Origin: Brevibacillus reuszeri
GTDB taxonomy: Bacteria > Bacillota > Bacilli > Brevibacillales > Brevibacillaceae
Length of the DNA stretch: 64,000 nucleotides
NCBI RefSeq assembly: GCF_002897295.1
Contig: NZ_BEXF01000002.1
Coordinates: 310,001 to 374,000, forward strand
Direction of reading: 5' to 3'
Part shown: positions 1-9,230 of the stretch, in pieces
How the letters are laid out: each line of letters starts with the position of its first letter
Position numbering within the stretch: position 1 is the first letter of the stretch
The notes under the pieces: generated by a model
Seen by the model: the letters and a program-made list of their open reading frames with translations, nothing else
Told to the model about the DNA's origin: nothing
Database searches by the model: none
Program-made: the position numbers and the translations under genes

Positions 1-1225
1 GTCGATCGTACCGAACATAAACAGTCTGCTTGCCGATTACATTTCCTTCCAGCTTGGCCGAAATGTTCAAGTCACGGTGGCTTGCACTGTTCTTTAAATA
101 TAACATCCCAGCGGAACCAGGAGGGGAGGTTAACGCAATTTTGTTTTCCATAAATTCCGCTGTCCCGCTATACCGATCCCATTTCGCATTATGTTCTTCA
201 TCACCACGTACAAATTTCATTTTTTGCCCGGTATCATGCTGGATTCTCATCAGCAGATGGTTGGTATACCAGTAAGGGGCTGGCTGCACCCTTGTCAGAT
301 CGTACAGATTGCTTTTGCTGTCGTTGTAAGCATTGCCCTCCCGATTAAAATGCATCTTGAACAGCTCTTTGATGTTCACGTCATTTGCATCGGATACCAA
401 GCGGTTCATCCCGTCATACAGCGTATTGGCATGCATGATCATATAGACTCCCGGTACGAATCCCAGCTGGCTAGAGTAAATGTCTTTGATTTGTTTGTAA
501 TCGTAATGAATCCGCTCTTCCATTTTGCTTCGATCTTCTATCGGAATCATGTTGTGATCCCGGATAAAATCCATCAAGTAGTGATTGTAATAGCCGACCT
601 TTGTTTTGTTAGACAGCTCACCCTCATCCTTGACACCAACAAAACGTCCTTCGTTATCAAAGACGTTAATGTAAGTAAGACGGTAGCCATTAGTGCCCAT
701 TTCCCAAAAGCCGGATCTCATCATTTTCAGCATATCCTTGGGCTGGAGGAATTTATTTTCGCTGTTCCCCATCTTGTTGGCATAAGAGAGAATCGTTGCT
801 TTGTAATTGTATTTTTCCAAAGCTGGCTGGGCAAACAAGCTCGAATCGTTACGTCCATCCTCAAAGGATAAAAATAAGGCCTTGTCAGGAAGAGATTTCT
901 TTTTTTCATAGAAATCAATGATATCTTGCTGAGAAATCGTAACGTAGCCTTGATCATAAAGCGCCTGAAGCTGCTCATCCAATTGCTTTTTGGCAATTAA
1001 TTTAGGAGTACCGGACCGACCCACGCCAAAGTAAGAAAGCGCAATAAAGCCTTTATCGTTGTTCCAGCTCGCTTGATCCGGTTCCTGGTATTTCACGACA
1101 TCAAAAATCACGGTGTATAGCATTATACCCAAGGCCAGCAAGATCGCGGTTTGCATAATCGTTCTGATGATTTTCCTGCGATTTTTCTTACGATAGTCAA
1201 GGGCAGTATTTTGTTTCTTTGTCAT
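1..1225 (-). CDS. Membrane-anchored polysaccharide deacetylase-like protein (3' end outside window)
   Basis: At least 408 residues are visible; the reading frame is open to the left edge, so the C-terminus is missing. The start is the ATG at 1225 (MTKKQNTALDYR). A basic N-terminus precedes one hydrophobic segment at about residues 28-44, which predicts a signal anchor with an extracellular body. The body has a NodB-like region with SFEDG in place of the usual SFDDG, and no recognisable H(S/T)xxxH metal motif (MGTNGY is at the expected place). The last visible part looks like a beta-rich domain. It is the last visible gene of the minus-strand exopolysaccharide operon, 69 bp after the glycosyltransferase. 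By family analogy it may modify or cleave the nascent polymer outside the cell. The degenerate motif makes catalytic deacetylation uncertain, so it may bind the polymer or hydrolyse it instead. Confidence 0.7.
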   Translation of the reverse strand, partial: MTKKQNTALDYRKKNRRKIIRTIMQTAILLALGIMLYTVIFDVVKYQEPDQASWNNDKGFIALSYFGVGRSGTPKLIAKKQLDEQLQALYDQGYVTISQQDIIDFYEKKKSLPDKALFLSFEDGRNDSSLFAQPALEKYNYKATILSYANKMGNSENKFLQPKDMLKMMRSGFWEMGTNGYRLTYINVFDNEGRFVGVKDEGELSNKTKVGYYNHYLMDFIRDHNMIPIEDRSKMEERIHYDYKQIKDIYSSQLGFVPGVYMIMHANTLYDGMNRLVSDANDVNIKELFKMHFNREGNAYNDSKSNLYDLTRVQPAPYWYTNHLLMRIQHDTGQKMKFVRGDEEHNAKWDRYSGTAEFMENKIALTSPPGSAGMLYLKNSASHRDLNISAKLEGNVIGKQTVYVRYDR

Positions 1226-1294
1226 AACACCTGCCACCCTCACTCCCTGTGTGTCTCGATCTCTAAGCCACGTACGTAACCGTTTCTACGCGTC

Positions 1295-3151
1295 TTAAAA
1301 AGGTAATCCAATCCCTTTTTTCTTTTGTTTGCGTGCTTCTCTTTTCAGCCTTGCTTCGACATCCTGCGGTGTTTCGCGTGTACCCCACGTCGATTTCCAG
1401 AAGGTGACCCAAGCGACAGGCATTTGCCAGAGCAAAATGAACTCATAGAACACACAGAATACGATTCCGAATAGCCATAGCTTGCTCTTGCGGAAAAACA
1501 GATGCGCCAGGCTCATCAGCAGCGCCATCAATAATAGCCCCATCAAAAAGGTGCCCGGGAACACATGATGAACAAGCGGGACATAGCCTAAATTGTAGAG
1601 AACGATAACAGGTGCAGCGATAGGTACGATCAGTCCAATGTAGAAGAACAGGGCCATGAATGGCTCTTTGCGCCAAATGAACGAGCTCGCGCGTAGTGAT
1701 TCCCGTAACCAGGAGCGCTTCCAACGCATCTGCTGCTTCAAAAATACACTCATATCAGAGGGAACTATCGTGGAGCAAATAGCTGAATCCTGATAGCCTG
1801 TGCGATGGGTTTTCAAAATAAAGTTCGTCATGCTTCGGTCGTCCCCGAAGGTAGCTGGTTGTCCGAGAAACTTTTGGTTTAACCACGCTTCGGAATGCTC
1901 AAGAATGAGCTCTTTCCGGTAGCAGGATAACGGTCCCGACAAGCAAGTTACGCTGTCAAACCACGATTCCGCTGCCTTCATGATCCGAAAGGCGATATAG
2001 TAACGGACCGTTTGCAGCTTGGTAATCGTATTGGTGAATTTGTTCTCTACATCTGTACGTCCCGCGACACCGCCCATGCGCGGGTCTTGGAACGGCTGCA
2101 CCAGGTTTCTGATCGCGGTAGGCTCCAAAAAGCTGTCCGAGTCCACGAATACGACCAGATCATGCTTCGCCATCTCCACACCTTTTACCAGTGCGACCCG
2201 TTTACCACCGTTTTCAGGCAGTACATGCATTTTCACGCGTTCTTTTGTCAAATACCGTCCTGCCTCGTTGTGAATCATCGCGATGACTTTTTCGATCTGT
2301 TCCACAGACTTATCCGTCGACCGGTCATCTACTACGATAACCTCCAGCTTGTCAATCGGATAGTTCTGATTCACACAGCTCAAGATCGTCCGGTGAATCC
2401 ACTCTTCTTCATTGAAGCAGGGGATAATAATGCTCACGCCTGGCGTATAATCCGGATTGACAGGCACGTCCCGATACAAAGCTCCGAATAAGTACCTCGT
2501 CAGCAAAAAAGCCGCCGCAATGAGGCTGTATAAGTACAAATAAATATTGTATTTAAAATAAATAATGCTCTCAGCGCGCATGAGCATAACGAAAAGTGCT
2601 GCTACGAACAAGGAAGCACTCGCCATGTAAATTGCGTAACCCCACCGCTTCTGCTGGAAATAATCGGTGAGCGGCTTGGAAAATTCAAACGCCATCATCA
2701 GTATTTCCTGATCGTCCTGCTGACGGGTGAAAATGCGTACCACTTTGGCATCCAGCTTGACGGACGATTCAAATCCTTCCGGCATCGTACCAGGTGGGAT
2801 ATTGCATTGAATATTGACGACACTCCCGACTTGCAGACCGTCTATAGGAGCACTCAGTTCGACCAAAAGACCTGATGAGGATATGTCGACAGCTTTTGCC
2901 TTGATTCCGCTCTTCGCTGTTTGTCTTCTGGGCACGAGCAGCACTTCAAAGTCAGCCATATAGCGTAAACTAAGCATACGCAACCGGTTGATGTACTCAG
3001 GATCTTCCTGATCGCTATTTGCTGTGTCATCCTTCACACCCCTGCGATCCACCTGAACACGGATGTTCTCCGGGTCAGGTACATTTGAGAGTATGCGCCG
3101 ATCCGCTCTGGAAACCGTCAGTATCTCTACGATTTTCTTTTTCTTCTTCAT
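1295..3151 (-). CDS. PilZ domain-family 2 glycosyltransferase fusion (polysaccharide synthase)
   Basis: A 618-residue membrane synthase. An N-terminal PilZ-like domain (about residues 50-165) carries DISSSGLL, matching the (D/N)xSxxG c-di-GMP motif. The upstream arginine motif is irregular (RMLSLR, five-residue spacing rather than RxxxR). Two membrane segments follow, then a processive GT2 domain with VVDDRSTD, the DSDS metal site, SGPLSCYR, GDDR and QQMRWKRSW. This set is typical of hyaluronan synthase/NodC-like enzymes. Further membrane helices end the protein. It should polymerise and export a sugar chain from UDP-sugars, possibly gated by c-di-GMP. A TTG lies 18 bp upstream at 3169, but the ribosome site GGAGAG falls inside that extension, so the ATG at 3151 is preferred. 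The preceding dehydrogenase gene ends 26 bp upstream and probably supplies the uronic precursor. Confidence 0.85.
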   Translation of the reverse strand: MKKKKKIVEILTVSRADRRILSNVPDPENIRVQVDRRGVKDDTANSDQEDPEYINRLRMLSLRYMADFEVLLVPRRQTAKSGIKAKAVDISSSGLLVELSAPIDGLQVGSVVNIQCNIPPGTMPEGFESSVKLDAKVVRIFTRQQDDQEILMMAFEFSKPLTDYFQQKRWGYAIYMASASLFVAALFVMLMRAESIIYFKYNIYLYLYSLIAAAFLLTRYLFGALYRDVPVNPDYTPGVSIIIPCFNEEEWIHRTILSCVNQNYPIDKLEVIVVDDRSTDKSVEQIEKVIAMIHNEAGRYLTKERVKMHVLPENGGKRVALVKGVEMAKHDLVVFVDSDSFLEPTAIRNLVQPFQDPRMGGVAGRTDVENKFTNTITKLQTVRYYIAFRIMKAAESWFDSVTCLSGPLSCYRKELILEHSEAWLNQKFLGQPATFGDDRSMTNFILKTHRTGYQDSAICSTIVPSDMSVFLKQQMRWKRSWLRESLRASSFIWRKEPFMALFFYIGLIVPIAAPVIVLYNLGYVPLVHHVFPGTFLMGLLLMALLMSLAHLFFRKSKLWLFGIVFCVFYEFILLWQMPVAWVTFWKSTWGTRETPQDVEARLKREARKQKKKGIGLPF

Positions 3152-3177
3152 CACTGTCGCTCTCTCCAATCCTTTTA

Positions 3178-4494
3178 TTACAAGCTCCAGTAATAAAAAC
3201 CGTTGTTCTCAAACTCTTTTTTCTCATAAATTCCTTTGATATCAATCATCACTTTCGTTTGCTTCTCCCCGAACCATTTTTGGAAATCGGCGATCTTCAT
3301 TTCAACAAAAGAAGCATGGGGAACCGCTACGACCACGATATCCAGATTATGAAGGGATGACATGTCTGTAAGCTCAATTCCATACTCATCGTAAGCTTCC
3401 TTCGGGTCTACCAAAGGATCTACTACAAGCGGAACAATACCATAATCGTTCAGCTCTTCGATAATATCGGTTACCTTTGTATTTCGGATGTCACTGCAAT
3501 TTTCTTTGTAGGTCAATCCCAAAAGTCCGATTCGAACGGTCGGAACATTCAACTTCAAGCGGACGAGCAGTTTAATAATCTGCTGAGCTACATAGACACC
3601 CATCCCGTCGTTAATATGTCGTCCAGCCAGAATGATCTTGGAATGATAGCCGCTGTCCTCTGCTTTATAGGTTAAGTAGTAGGGATCGATGCCAATGCAA
3701 TGCCCGCCTACCAAGCCCGGTGTAAAAGGCAAGAAGTTCCATTTTGTCCCAGCAGCCTCGAGTACAGCCTTTGTCTCAATACCCATTTGGTGAAACAGCA
3801 TCGACAGCTCATTCATGAAGGCAATATTAATGTCACGCTGTGCGTTCTCGATCACTTTTGCAGCTTCGGCTACCTTGATACTATCGGCTTTGTACACCCC
3901 TGCTTTAATCGCCAGCTCGTACACTCTGGCAATGGTTTCAAGTGCCTCCTGATCAATCCCGGATACGATCTTCACGATGTTTTCCAAGCGGTTGACCTTG
4001 TCTCCTGGATTAATTCTTTCAGGGGAGTAACCGACCTTGAAATCGTCCGGGCAGCGCAGTCCAGACTCTGCTTCCAAAATGGGGATGCAGATATCCTCGG
4101 TTACACCGGGGTACACTGTTGATTCGAAAACAACGACCGCCCCTTTTCGAAGCTGCTTTCCAACCATCCTTGTGGCATTTTTCACAAAGTGAAGATCCGG
4201 TACATTCCCGCTCTTTACAGGGGTGGGAACCGCGACAATAAAAAAGCTCGCTTCGCCGAGTCGGGTTTCATCAGCAGTAAACTCTACCGTGCACCCACTC
4301 GCCAAATCTTCCTCACCCACATCCTCGCTCAAAAACTTGCCGTTCTGATAAGCTTCTATCTTGTTTCGATTCACATCGAAGCCAATTACATTTGCCCGTT
4401 TCGATAATGCTGCTGCAATGGGGAACCCCACATATCCAAGACCTACGACCGCAATCTTTTCCTGCCTGTCCACAATGGCTTCGAATAAATCCAT
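3178..4494 (-). CDS. UDP-N-acetylhexosamine 6-dehydrogenase (WbpO/TviB-type nucleotide sugar dehydrogenase)
   Basis: 438 residues, the usual length for the UDP-glucose/GDP-mannose dehydrogenase superfamily. The N-terminal Rossmann motif VVGLGYVGFP binds NAD+. The catalytic cysteine sits in GGHCIGIDPYYL, the form typical of the WbpO/TviB/Cap5L branch that oxidises UDP-N-acetylhexosamines at C6. The central helix and C-terminal UDP-binding domain (GLTYKENCSDIRNT) are complete. It would provide a UDP-HexNAc-uronic acid to the adjacent PilZ-glycosyltransferase. The start ATG at 4494 has GAGGAAA upstream. The exact sugar (GlcNAc versus GalNAc) cannot be read from sequence alone. Confidence 0.88.
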   Translation of the reverse strand: MDLFEAIVDRQEKIAVVGLGYVGFPIAAALSKRANVIGFDVNRNKIEAYQNGKFLSEDVGEEDLASGCTVEFTADETRLGEASFFIVAVPTPVKSGNVPDLHFVKNATRMVGKQLRKGAVVVFESTVYPGVTEDICIPILEAESGLRCPDDFKVGYSPERINPGDKVNRLENIVKIVSGIDQEALETIARVYELAIKAGVYKADSIKVAEAAKVIENAQRDINIAFMNELSMLFHQMGIETKAVLEAAGTKWNFLPFTPGLVGGHCIGIDPYYLTYKAEDSGYHSKIILAGRHINDGMGVYVAQQIIKLLVRLKLNVPTVRIGLLGLTYKENCSDIRNTKVTDIIEELNDYGIVPLVVDPLVDPKEAYDEYGIELTDMSSLHNLDIVVVAVPHASFVEMKIADFQKWFGEKQTKVMIDIKGIYEKKEFENNGFYYWSL

Positions 4495-4521
4495 AATATT
4501 TTTCCTCGCTTCGTATAAAAA

Positions 4522-5976
4522 TTAACCAAACATATCTGTCATTCTCACAAACGTGTAGCCTTTGCTTCTCAGCTTATCGATGACAGTTGGGAGAGCCTCC
4601 ACTGTGTGGATATCATCTAGCAGATGCAGCAATACCACACTTCCGTTGTTTGTCTGCTCCATGATAGCGGCTACGATATCATCTGCACTGTTGCTTTTTA
4701 CAAAATCGGAAGGTGTGACATCGTAGATCGCAACGGTGTGGTAGCCGGTCGCAGCTACTGCCTGTAAGGTACGCTCATCGAATTCACCTGTTGGCGGGCG
4801 GAAATACATCGTAGGCTTTTCTTGAATGGCTTCTGTAATGATTCGATGGGCCTTTACAATTTCTTCTTGAAGCTGCTCTGGCGTAATCTTTGTATTCACC
4901 GGATGGGAATACGTATGATTGGCAACGTCGTGGCCACCCTCGGCAATGGCTCGTGCCAGATTGGGATTTCGCTCTACGCCGTCGGCTCGCAAAAAGAACG
5001 AAGCCTTGACGCCCTTTTGCTCCAAAATATCAAGTATTTTCGTAACCGCAGCGTCCGTTCCCCAATCGTCAAAAGATAGCGCCACTTCTTTTTTGTTCGT
5101 TTCTTTGCGATAAATCAGCCTGTAGGGAGCTCCATCGATTTTTTCATTAATCTTGGCAGCATCGTATCCAGGAATGGCTTCCAATGGTTTGCGCTCGCCG
5201 CCCTGCTCAATCAATTGGTGCAGAGTGACAAATTTGTACCCGACATCTGCCGCGGCTTCAGCAATGAGTGGAATATCTCCCACCAGCTGCTTGTTTTCCT
5301 CCGTATCGATGGCAATAATCCCGCCGCGATTTATGTATTTCCGCAGGTAATGTCTTTTTTCTTCGTCTGTCTCCTTCTGCCAATTGTGCAAAAACAAACT
5401 ATACGAAATCACAGCTGCTTGTCCATTTTGAGCGGTTGCCAGACGAATATTGTCATTGTAGTCACCCAGCTTGGTCCTGACATACCGCGGCACTACTCCT
5501 GTTTCTTTCTCAATGACTTCGTTTGCTAATTGAATTTCCGAATACAGCTTTTCATACGGCAGCCTGGTCAAATCTACCCGACTTAGCGTATTGTTCTCAA
5601 TTTCATGCCCTCTGGAAAGAATCGTTCTCGCGATATCAGGCTCCTCAGCTACCCGCATACCCGGCAGAAAAAAAGTAGCCTGAATATGATACCGATCCAG
5701 CTCGTCCAAGAGCTTCAGCATGGTCTCCTTGTCACCCATGCCATTAAAGGTGAGAGACAGCTGCCTTTTCGTCGTATACACAAGCGATACTGCCTTACTC
5801 TTTTCCCCTTCGTAGCGAACAATTTTTTGGGCAGGTGCCTGGTTGTCATCGTACTTCTGCGGGGTGTCACTTCGCCCATATGGAGCACACCCTGCCAGCA
5901 AGGCCAACATACATACCAGCCAGATTCCGTTCATAAAGAAGCCCTTTTTCCTAGCTGCCTCATTGCATTCTGTCAT
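4522..5976 (-). CDS. Lipoprotein with tandem polysaccharide deacetylase domains (first degenerate)
   Basis: 484 residues. The N-terminus has a short basic stretch, a hydrophobic core and the lipobox LLAGC, predicting a lipoprotein on the outer face of the membrane. Two NodB domains follow. The first (about residues 70-225) has TFNGMGD where active enzymes have TFDD, and NNTLSR where the HTxxH zinc motif should be, so it is probably inactive. The second (about residues 290-480) is intact: SFDDWG, NHTYSHP, RPPTGEF and LLHLLD. It probably N-deacetylates the polymer made by the downstream genes. It is the first gene of the operon, 27 bp before the dehydrogenase. The start ATG at 5976 is set by AAGGAG at good spacing. 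The dead first domain may bind the glycan. Confidence 0.85.
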   Translation of the reverse strand: MTECNEAARKKGFFMNGIWLVCMLALLAGCAPYGRSDTPQKYDDNQAPAQKIVRYEGEKSKAVSLVYTTKRQLSLTFNGMGDKETMLKLLDELDRYHIQATFFLPGMRVAEEPDIARTILSRGHEIENNTLSRVDLTRLPYEKLYSEIQLANEVIEKETGVVPRYVRTKLGDYNDNIRLATAQNGQAAVISYSLFLHNWQKETDEEKRHYLRKYINRGGIIAIDTEENKQLVGDIPLIAEAAADVGYKFVTLHQLIEQGGERKPLEAIPGYDAAKINEKIDGAPYRLIYRKETNKKEVALSFDDWGTDAAVTKILDILEQKGVKASFFLRADGVERNPNLARAIAEGGHDVANHTYSHPVNTKITPEQLQEEIVKAHRIITEAIQEKPTMYFRPPTGEFDERTLQAVAATGYHTVAIYDVTPSDFVKSNSADDIVAAIMEQTNNGSVVLLHLLDDIHTVEALPTVIDKLRSKGYTFVRMTDMFG

Positions 5977-6025
5977 TTTTTTTGCTCCTTCTTTCCGTAA
6001 CCGTGAACCTACTTATCTACTGATT

Positions 6026-6054
6026 AGCATAAGAAGGGAATGTCATATAAACAA
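6026..6054 (-). promoter_or_regulatory. Candidate sigma-A promoter of the exopolysaccharide operon
   Basis: On the minus strand TTGTTT (6049-6054) and TATGCT (6026-6031) are separated by 17 bp, about 50 bp before the lipoprotein start. Both hexamers are only moderate matches. Confidence 0.4.
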
Positions 6055-6198
6055 CAACCAGAATAAGGGATCTCTATATCTAGCACGTTATATAACACTC
6101 TCTATTTTACGATAAGGAAATATACCATTTCTGAACAAAGCAATCCTGTAAATAGGACGAACGTCTCAAAAGAACGTTACTTGGTTAAATGTGGTAAT

Positions 6199-6232
6199 AA
6201 AAAAGACGAGCCCCCTAGGACTCGTCAAAAAA
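6199..6232 (-). terminator. Rho-independent terminator after gabD
   Basis: Stem GACGAG/CTCGTC (6205-6210 with 6221-6226) followed on the minus strand by a run of T. It lies directly behind the aldehyde dehydrogenase stop. Confidence 0.8.
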
Positions 6233-6235
6233 TGG

Positions 6236-7660
6236 CTATAGCTTGATTGCAATTAATTTCAGCTCTGTTAATTCCTCTACTGCATATTTGATGCCTTCAC
6301 GGCCGAAGCCGCTATCTTTTACCCCGCCGTACGGCATATTATCTACGCGGAAGGTCGGAATATCGTTGATCATCACGCCGCCCACTTCCAGCTCCTCGGC
6401 TGCGCGCATAGCTGCGTGAATATCACTCGTATAGATCCCTGCCTGCAGGCCAAAACGGGAATCGTTGACAGCCTCGATCGCCTCATCGATGGTCTCAAAT
6501 GGCGTAACGACAACGATTGGACCGAATACTTCCTGGCAAGAGCAAGAAACATGGGCGCCTACGTTGGTCAGAATTGTAGGTGCATAGAGGCGATCCGTAA
6601 CTGCTTTGCCTCCGGTTACGACATGTGCCCCTGCATCGACTGCTTCCTGTACCCATGCACCCATCCGCTCATGGTCCTTCAAAGAGATGAGAGAGGACAT
6701 ATCCGTTTCTTCTTTCAGCGGATCACCCAGCACGAGCTTTTCAGTTGCCTCTTTGAACTTATCGAGGAACTCCTCGTACTTGCTTTGGTGAATGTAGACG
6801 CGTTGGAGCGAGATGCACACCTGACCGCTAAAGGAAAACGCCCCCATCACGCAACGGTCAATCAACGCTTGCGTAATTTCCACATTGTGATCGATGATAA
6901 CTGCCGAGTTGGAGCCGAGCTCCAAAGTCACCCGCTTGAGTCCAGCCTTGTTTTTCATCGCGATGCCGACCGCAGGGCTGCCTGTAAAGGTAATCGCTGC
7001 GATGCGACTGTCGCCGACGAGCTTCTCACCCACAACGGCACCTTTTCCAGGTAAAATGTTGAGAGCGCCTGCTGGCAACCCTGCTTCTGCAAAAATATCC
7101 GCCAAGATCAACGAGCTGAGCGGCGTCTGACTAGCTGGCTTCAAAACGACTGTATTTCCTGCCGCAATCGCTGGTCCCACTTTATGTGCAACCAGATTGA
7201 ACGGGAAGTTAAACGGAGTGATCGCTCCCACGACACCGATCGGCTTACGAACTGTAAAGGCCAGACGTCCTTCTCCACCTGGAGCCGCATCGAGTGGTAC
7301 AGTCTCTCCATGAATACGCTTGGCTTCCTCCGCAGCGAATTTGTACGTTTGGATTGTACGGGCGATTTCTCCGCGTCCTGTACGCAGCGGCTTTGCAGCT
7401 TCCTGCGCGAGAATGACCGCAAGCTCCTCCTTGCGCGCCTCCATGATGGCAACCGCTTTTTCCAAAATCAATGCCCGCTGGCTCGCTGGCATCTTCGCCA
7501 TCACTTTACTCGCTGCTTTCGCTGCCTTAATCGCTTCATCTACATCGCCATCATCTGCTTGAGCAATCTCAGCCAGTAGCTCACCAGAAAAGGGGGAGTA
7601 GAGAGGTGCATATTCTTTTGCTTCTTTCCATTGTCCATTGATGTAGAGATGCTTTTTCAT
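6236..7660 (-). CDS. gabD: NAD(P)-dependent aldehyde dehydrogenase, probable succinate-semialdehyde dehydrogenase
   Basis: 474 residues, full length for the ALDH superfamily. The catalytic cysteine is in FSGQVCIS, the general-base glutamate in LELGSNSA, and the conserved Asn in PFNFPFN. Next to a GABA transaminase it should oxidise succinate semialdehyde to succinate, feeding the TCA cycle. The gene is 18 bp downstream of gabT on the same strand, and both are expected to be read from the sigma-54 promoter upstream of gabT. The order gabT-gabD with a sigma-54 activator resembles the gab cluster known in Bacillus thuringiensis. The sequence places it in a broad aldehyde dehydrogenase clade, so the substrate comes from context. 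Use of a related semialdehyde, such as glutarate semialdehyde, is possible. Confidence 0.82.
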   Translation of the reverse strand: MKKHLYINGQWKEAKEYAPLYSPFSGELLAEIAQADDGDVDEAIKAAKAASKVMAKMPASQRALILEKAVAIMEARKEELAVILAQEAAKPLRTGRGEIARTIQTYKFAAEEAKRIHGETVPLDAAPGGEGRLAFTVRKPIGVVGAITPFNFPFNLVAHKVGPAIAAGNTVVLKPASQTPLSSLILADIFAEAGLPAGALNILPGKGAVVGEKLVGDSRIAAITFTGSPAVGIAMKNKAGLKRVTLELGSNSAVIIDHNVEITQALIDRCVMGAFSFSGQVCISLQRVYIHQSKYEEFLDKFKEATEKLVLGDPLKEETDMSSLISLKDHERMGAWVQEAVDAGAHVVTGGKAVTDRLYAPTILTNVGAHVSCSCQEVFGPIVVVTPFETIDEAIEAVNDSRFGLQAGIYTSDIHAAMRAAEELEVGGVMINDIPTFRVDNMPYGGVKDSGFGREGIKYAVEELTELKLIAIKL

Positions 7661-7678
7661 AATGACCTCCCGCGCAAA

Positions 7679-9028
7679 TTAGTTCGTTACGTATTGGCTT
7701 TTCAGCACTTCCGTCATAATATCGAGCGCTTCCTCCAGCTGCTCGTCGGTAATAACCAGCGGAGACAAGAAACGAAGCACGTTGCTGTGTACGCCAGCGG
7801 AAAGCACGATAACACCAGACTCGTAGCAGCCTTTTGTCAAACCAGCCACCAGCTCTTTTGCAGGTGCTTTTGTTTGTGGATCGACAAACTCTACAGCGCA
7901 CATCGCACCAAGACCGCGAACCTCTGCGATTACTGGGAAGTCTTTTTGCAGTGCAGTAAAATGCTGTTTGATGGTGTCGCCGATGTATTGTGCACGTGCT
8001 GACAGGTTTTCGCGCTCCATTTTCTCGATAACAGCGAGTGCCGCTACGCAGCCAAGCGGGCTTCCTCCATAGGTACCACCGATTTCACCTGGATTCGGAG
8101 CGTCCATAATTTCAGCGCGACCCGTAACAGCAGAGATCGGAAGACCAGCTGCAATCGATTTGGACATGGTGATGATGTCTGGTTCGATTCCGAATTGTGT
8201 AGAAGCAAACATCGAGCCTGTACGGCAGAAGCCTGTTTGAATCTCGTCCGCGATGAACAAAATGCCGTGCTTTTTGCAAATTTCGTAGACCGCTTGCACG
8301 AAGGATACAGGTGGTACGATGAATCCGCCCTCGCCCTGGATCGGCTCCATGATGACCGCAGCTACTTCTTCAGGTGCTACTTCAGTCAGCAAGAAGTCTT
8401 CGAATTGGCGAATGCAGAATTGAGCGTACTCATCATCTGTCATGGAAGCCGGTTTGTTCATTGGATACGGGAACTGTGCTTTATACGTAGCCGGAGCAAA
8501 AGGACCCATCTGGAATTTGTACGGCTTTACTTTTGAGGTGAGCGACATTCCGAGCAGCGTACGTCCATGGAAACCGCGGCTAAACGAAATGATTCCTGGA
8601 CGACCTGTAAATTTACGAGCAATTTTCACCGCATTTTCTACTGCTTCTGCTCCGCTGTTAGCCAGCATCGTTTTCTTTTCAAAGCTGCCAGGAGTGATTT
8701 GCGTCAGTTTTTCAGCGAGTGCCACATATGGCTCATACATGCCTACGTGGAAGCATGGGTGAATATACTTGTCGAGCTGTTCTTTGAGTGCATCTACCAC
8801 TTCTTTTGGACAGTGGCCTGCATTCAGTGTACCGATTGCCCCAGCGAAATCAATGTACGTATTGCCATCCACATCGTTCACCAGTGCACCAGAAGCGGTT
8901 TCTACAAAGATCGGTGTATTATTGCCAACACCCTTTGGAACGTACTGCTTTCTTTTTTCAATCAGTGCCGCTCCTTTTGGACCAGGTACACCTGCAGCTA
9001 CATTTACGAATTTACGCTGTTTGGACAT
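7679..9028 (-). CDS. gabT: 4-aminobutyrate--2-oxoglutarate aminotransferase
   Basis: 449 residues, class III PLP-dependent aminotransferase. PLP-site features are ANSGAEAVENAVK, FIADEIQTGFCRTG (the aspartate that pairs with the pyridine nitrogen) and MSKSIAAGLP with the Schiff-base lysine. GTYGGSPLGC is also typical of GabT. It transfers the amino group of GABA to 2-oxoglutarate, giving succinate semialdehyde for the next gene. The ATG start at 9028 has GGAGAG upstream. A perfect -24/-12 element lies about 70 bp upstream, with activator sites farther out, so expression is predicted to need sigma-54 and the neighbouring activator. 5-aminovalerate is a plausible second substrate. Confidence 0.92.
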   Translation of the reverse strand: MSKQRKFVNVAAGVPGPKGAALIEKRKQYVPKGVGNNTPIFVETASGALVNDVDGNTYIDFAGAIGTLNAGHCPKEVVDALKEQLDKYIHPCFHVGMYEPYVALAEKLTQITPGSFEKKTMLANSGAEAVENAVKIARKFTGRPGIISFSRGFHGRTLLGMSLTSKVKPYKFQMGPFAPATYKAQFPYPMNKPASMTDDEYAQFCIRQFEDFLLTEVAPEEVAAVIMEPIQGEGGFIVPPVSFVQAVYEICKKHGILFIADEIQTGFCRTGSMFASTQFGIEPDIITMSKSIAAGLPISAVTGRAEIMDAPNPGEIGGTYGGSPLGCVAALAVIEKMERENLSARAQYIGDTIKQHFTALQKDFPVIAEVRGLGAMCAVEFVDPQTKAPAKELVAGLTKGCYESGVIVLSAGVHSNVLRFLSPLVITDEQLEEALDIMTEVLKSQYVTN

Positions 9029-9094
9029 ATCGTATCTCTCCTTCTATAAATGAATGGTTTATTGTAAGAGTTATGCCTTCAGCTACGTAAATAT

Positions 9095-9111
9095 AGCAAT
9101 ACCTGTGCCAA
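9095..9111 (-). promoter_or_regulatory. Sigma-54 (-24/-12) promoter of gabT-gabD
   Basis: On the minus strand TTGGCAC-N5-TTGCT, with GG (9109-9108) and GC (9097-9096) separated by exactly 10 bp, the spacing required by sigma-54. Transcription should start near 9084, about 55 bp before the gabT ATG. Confidence 0.9.
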
Positions 9112-9161
9112 CGAAAAAAGCCTGATTTTATCCGCTTATTGTGGCGGCGTTTCGCTCTGGT

Positions 9162-9230
9162 AATTCAAAAATGAATCAAAGGCACAGGAATGCTCGATTC
9201 ATTTTTGAATTGATTATTTACTTTTGAATT
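9162..9230 (-). promoter_or_regulatory. Upstream activator sites for the gab enhancer-binding protein
   Basis: Two palindromes of form ATTCA-N4-TGAAT lie at 9163-9176 and 9197-9210, 34 bp centre to centre. Together they also form a 16-bp inverted repeat (9162-9177 with 9196-9211). A further TTTTGAATT half-site at 9222-9230 runs into the stop codon of the activator gene. They lie about 80-145 bp upstream of the predicted start point, the usual place for sigma-54 enhancers. Confidence 0.75.

Noticed and set aside
191..871. 226-codon plus-strand ORF opposite the truncated deacetylase-like gene
   Set aside because: It is antisense to a gene with clear protein features and has no ribosome site or recognisable motif.
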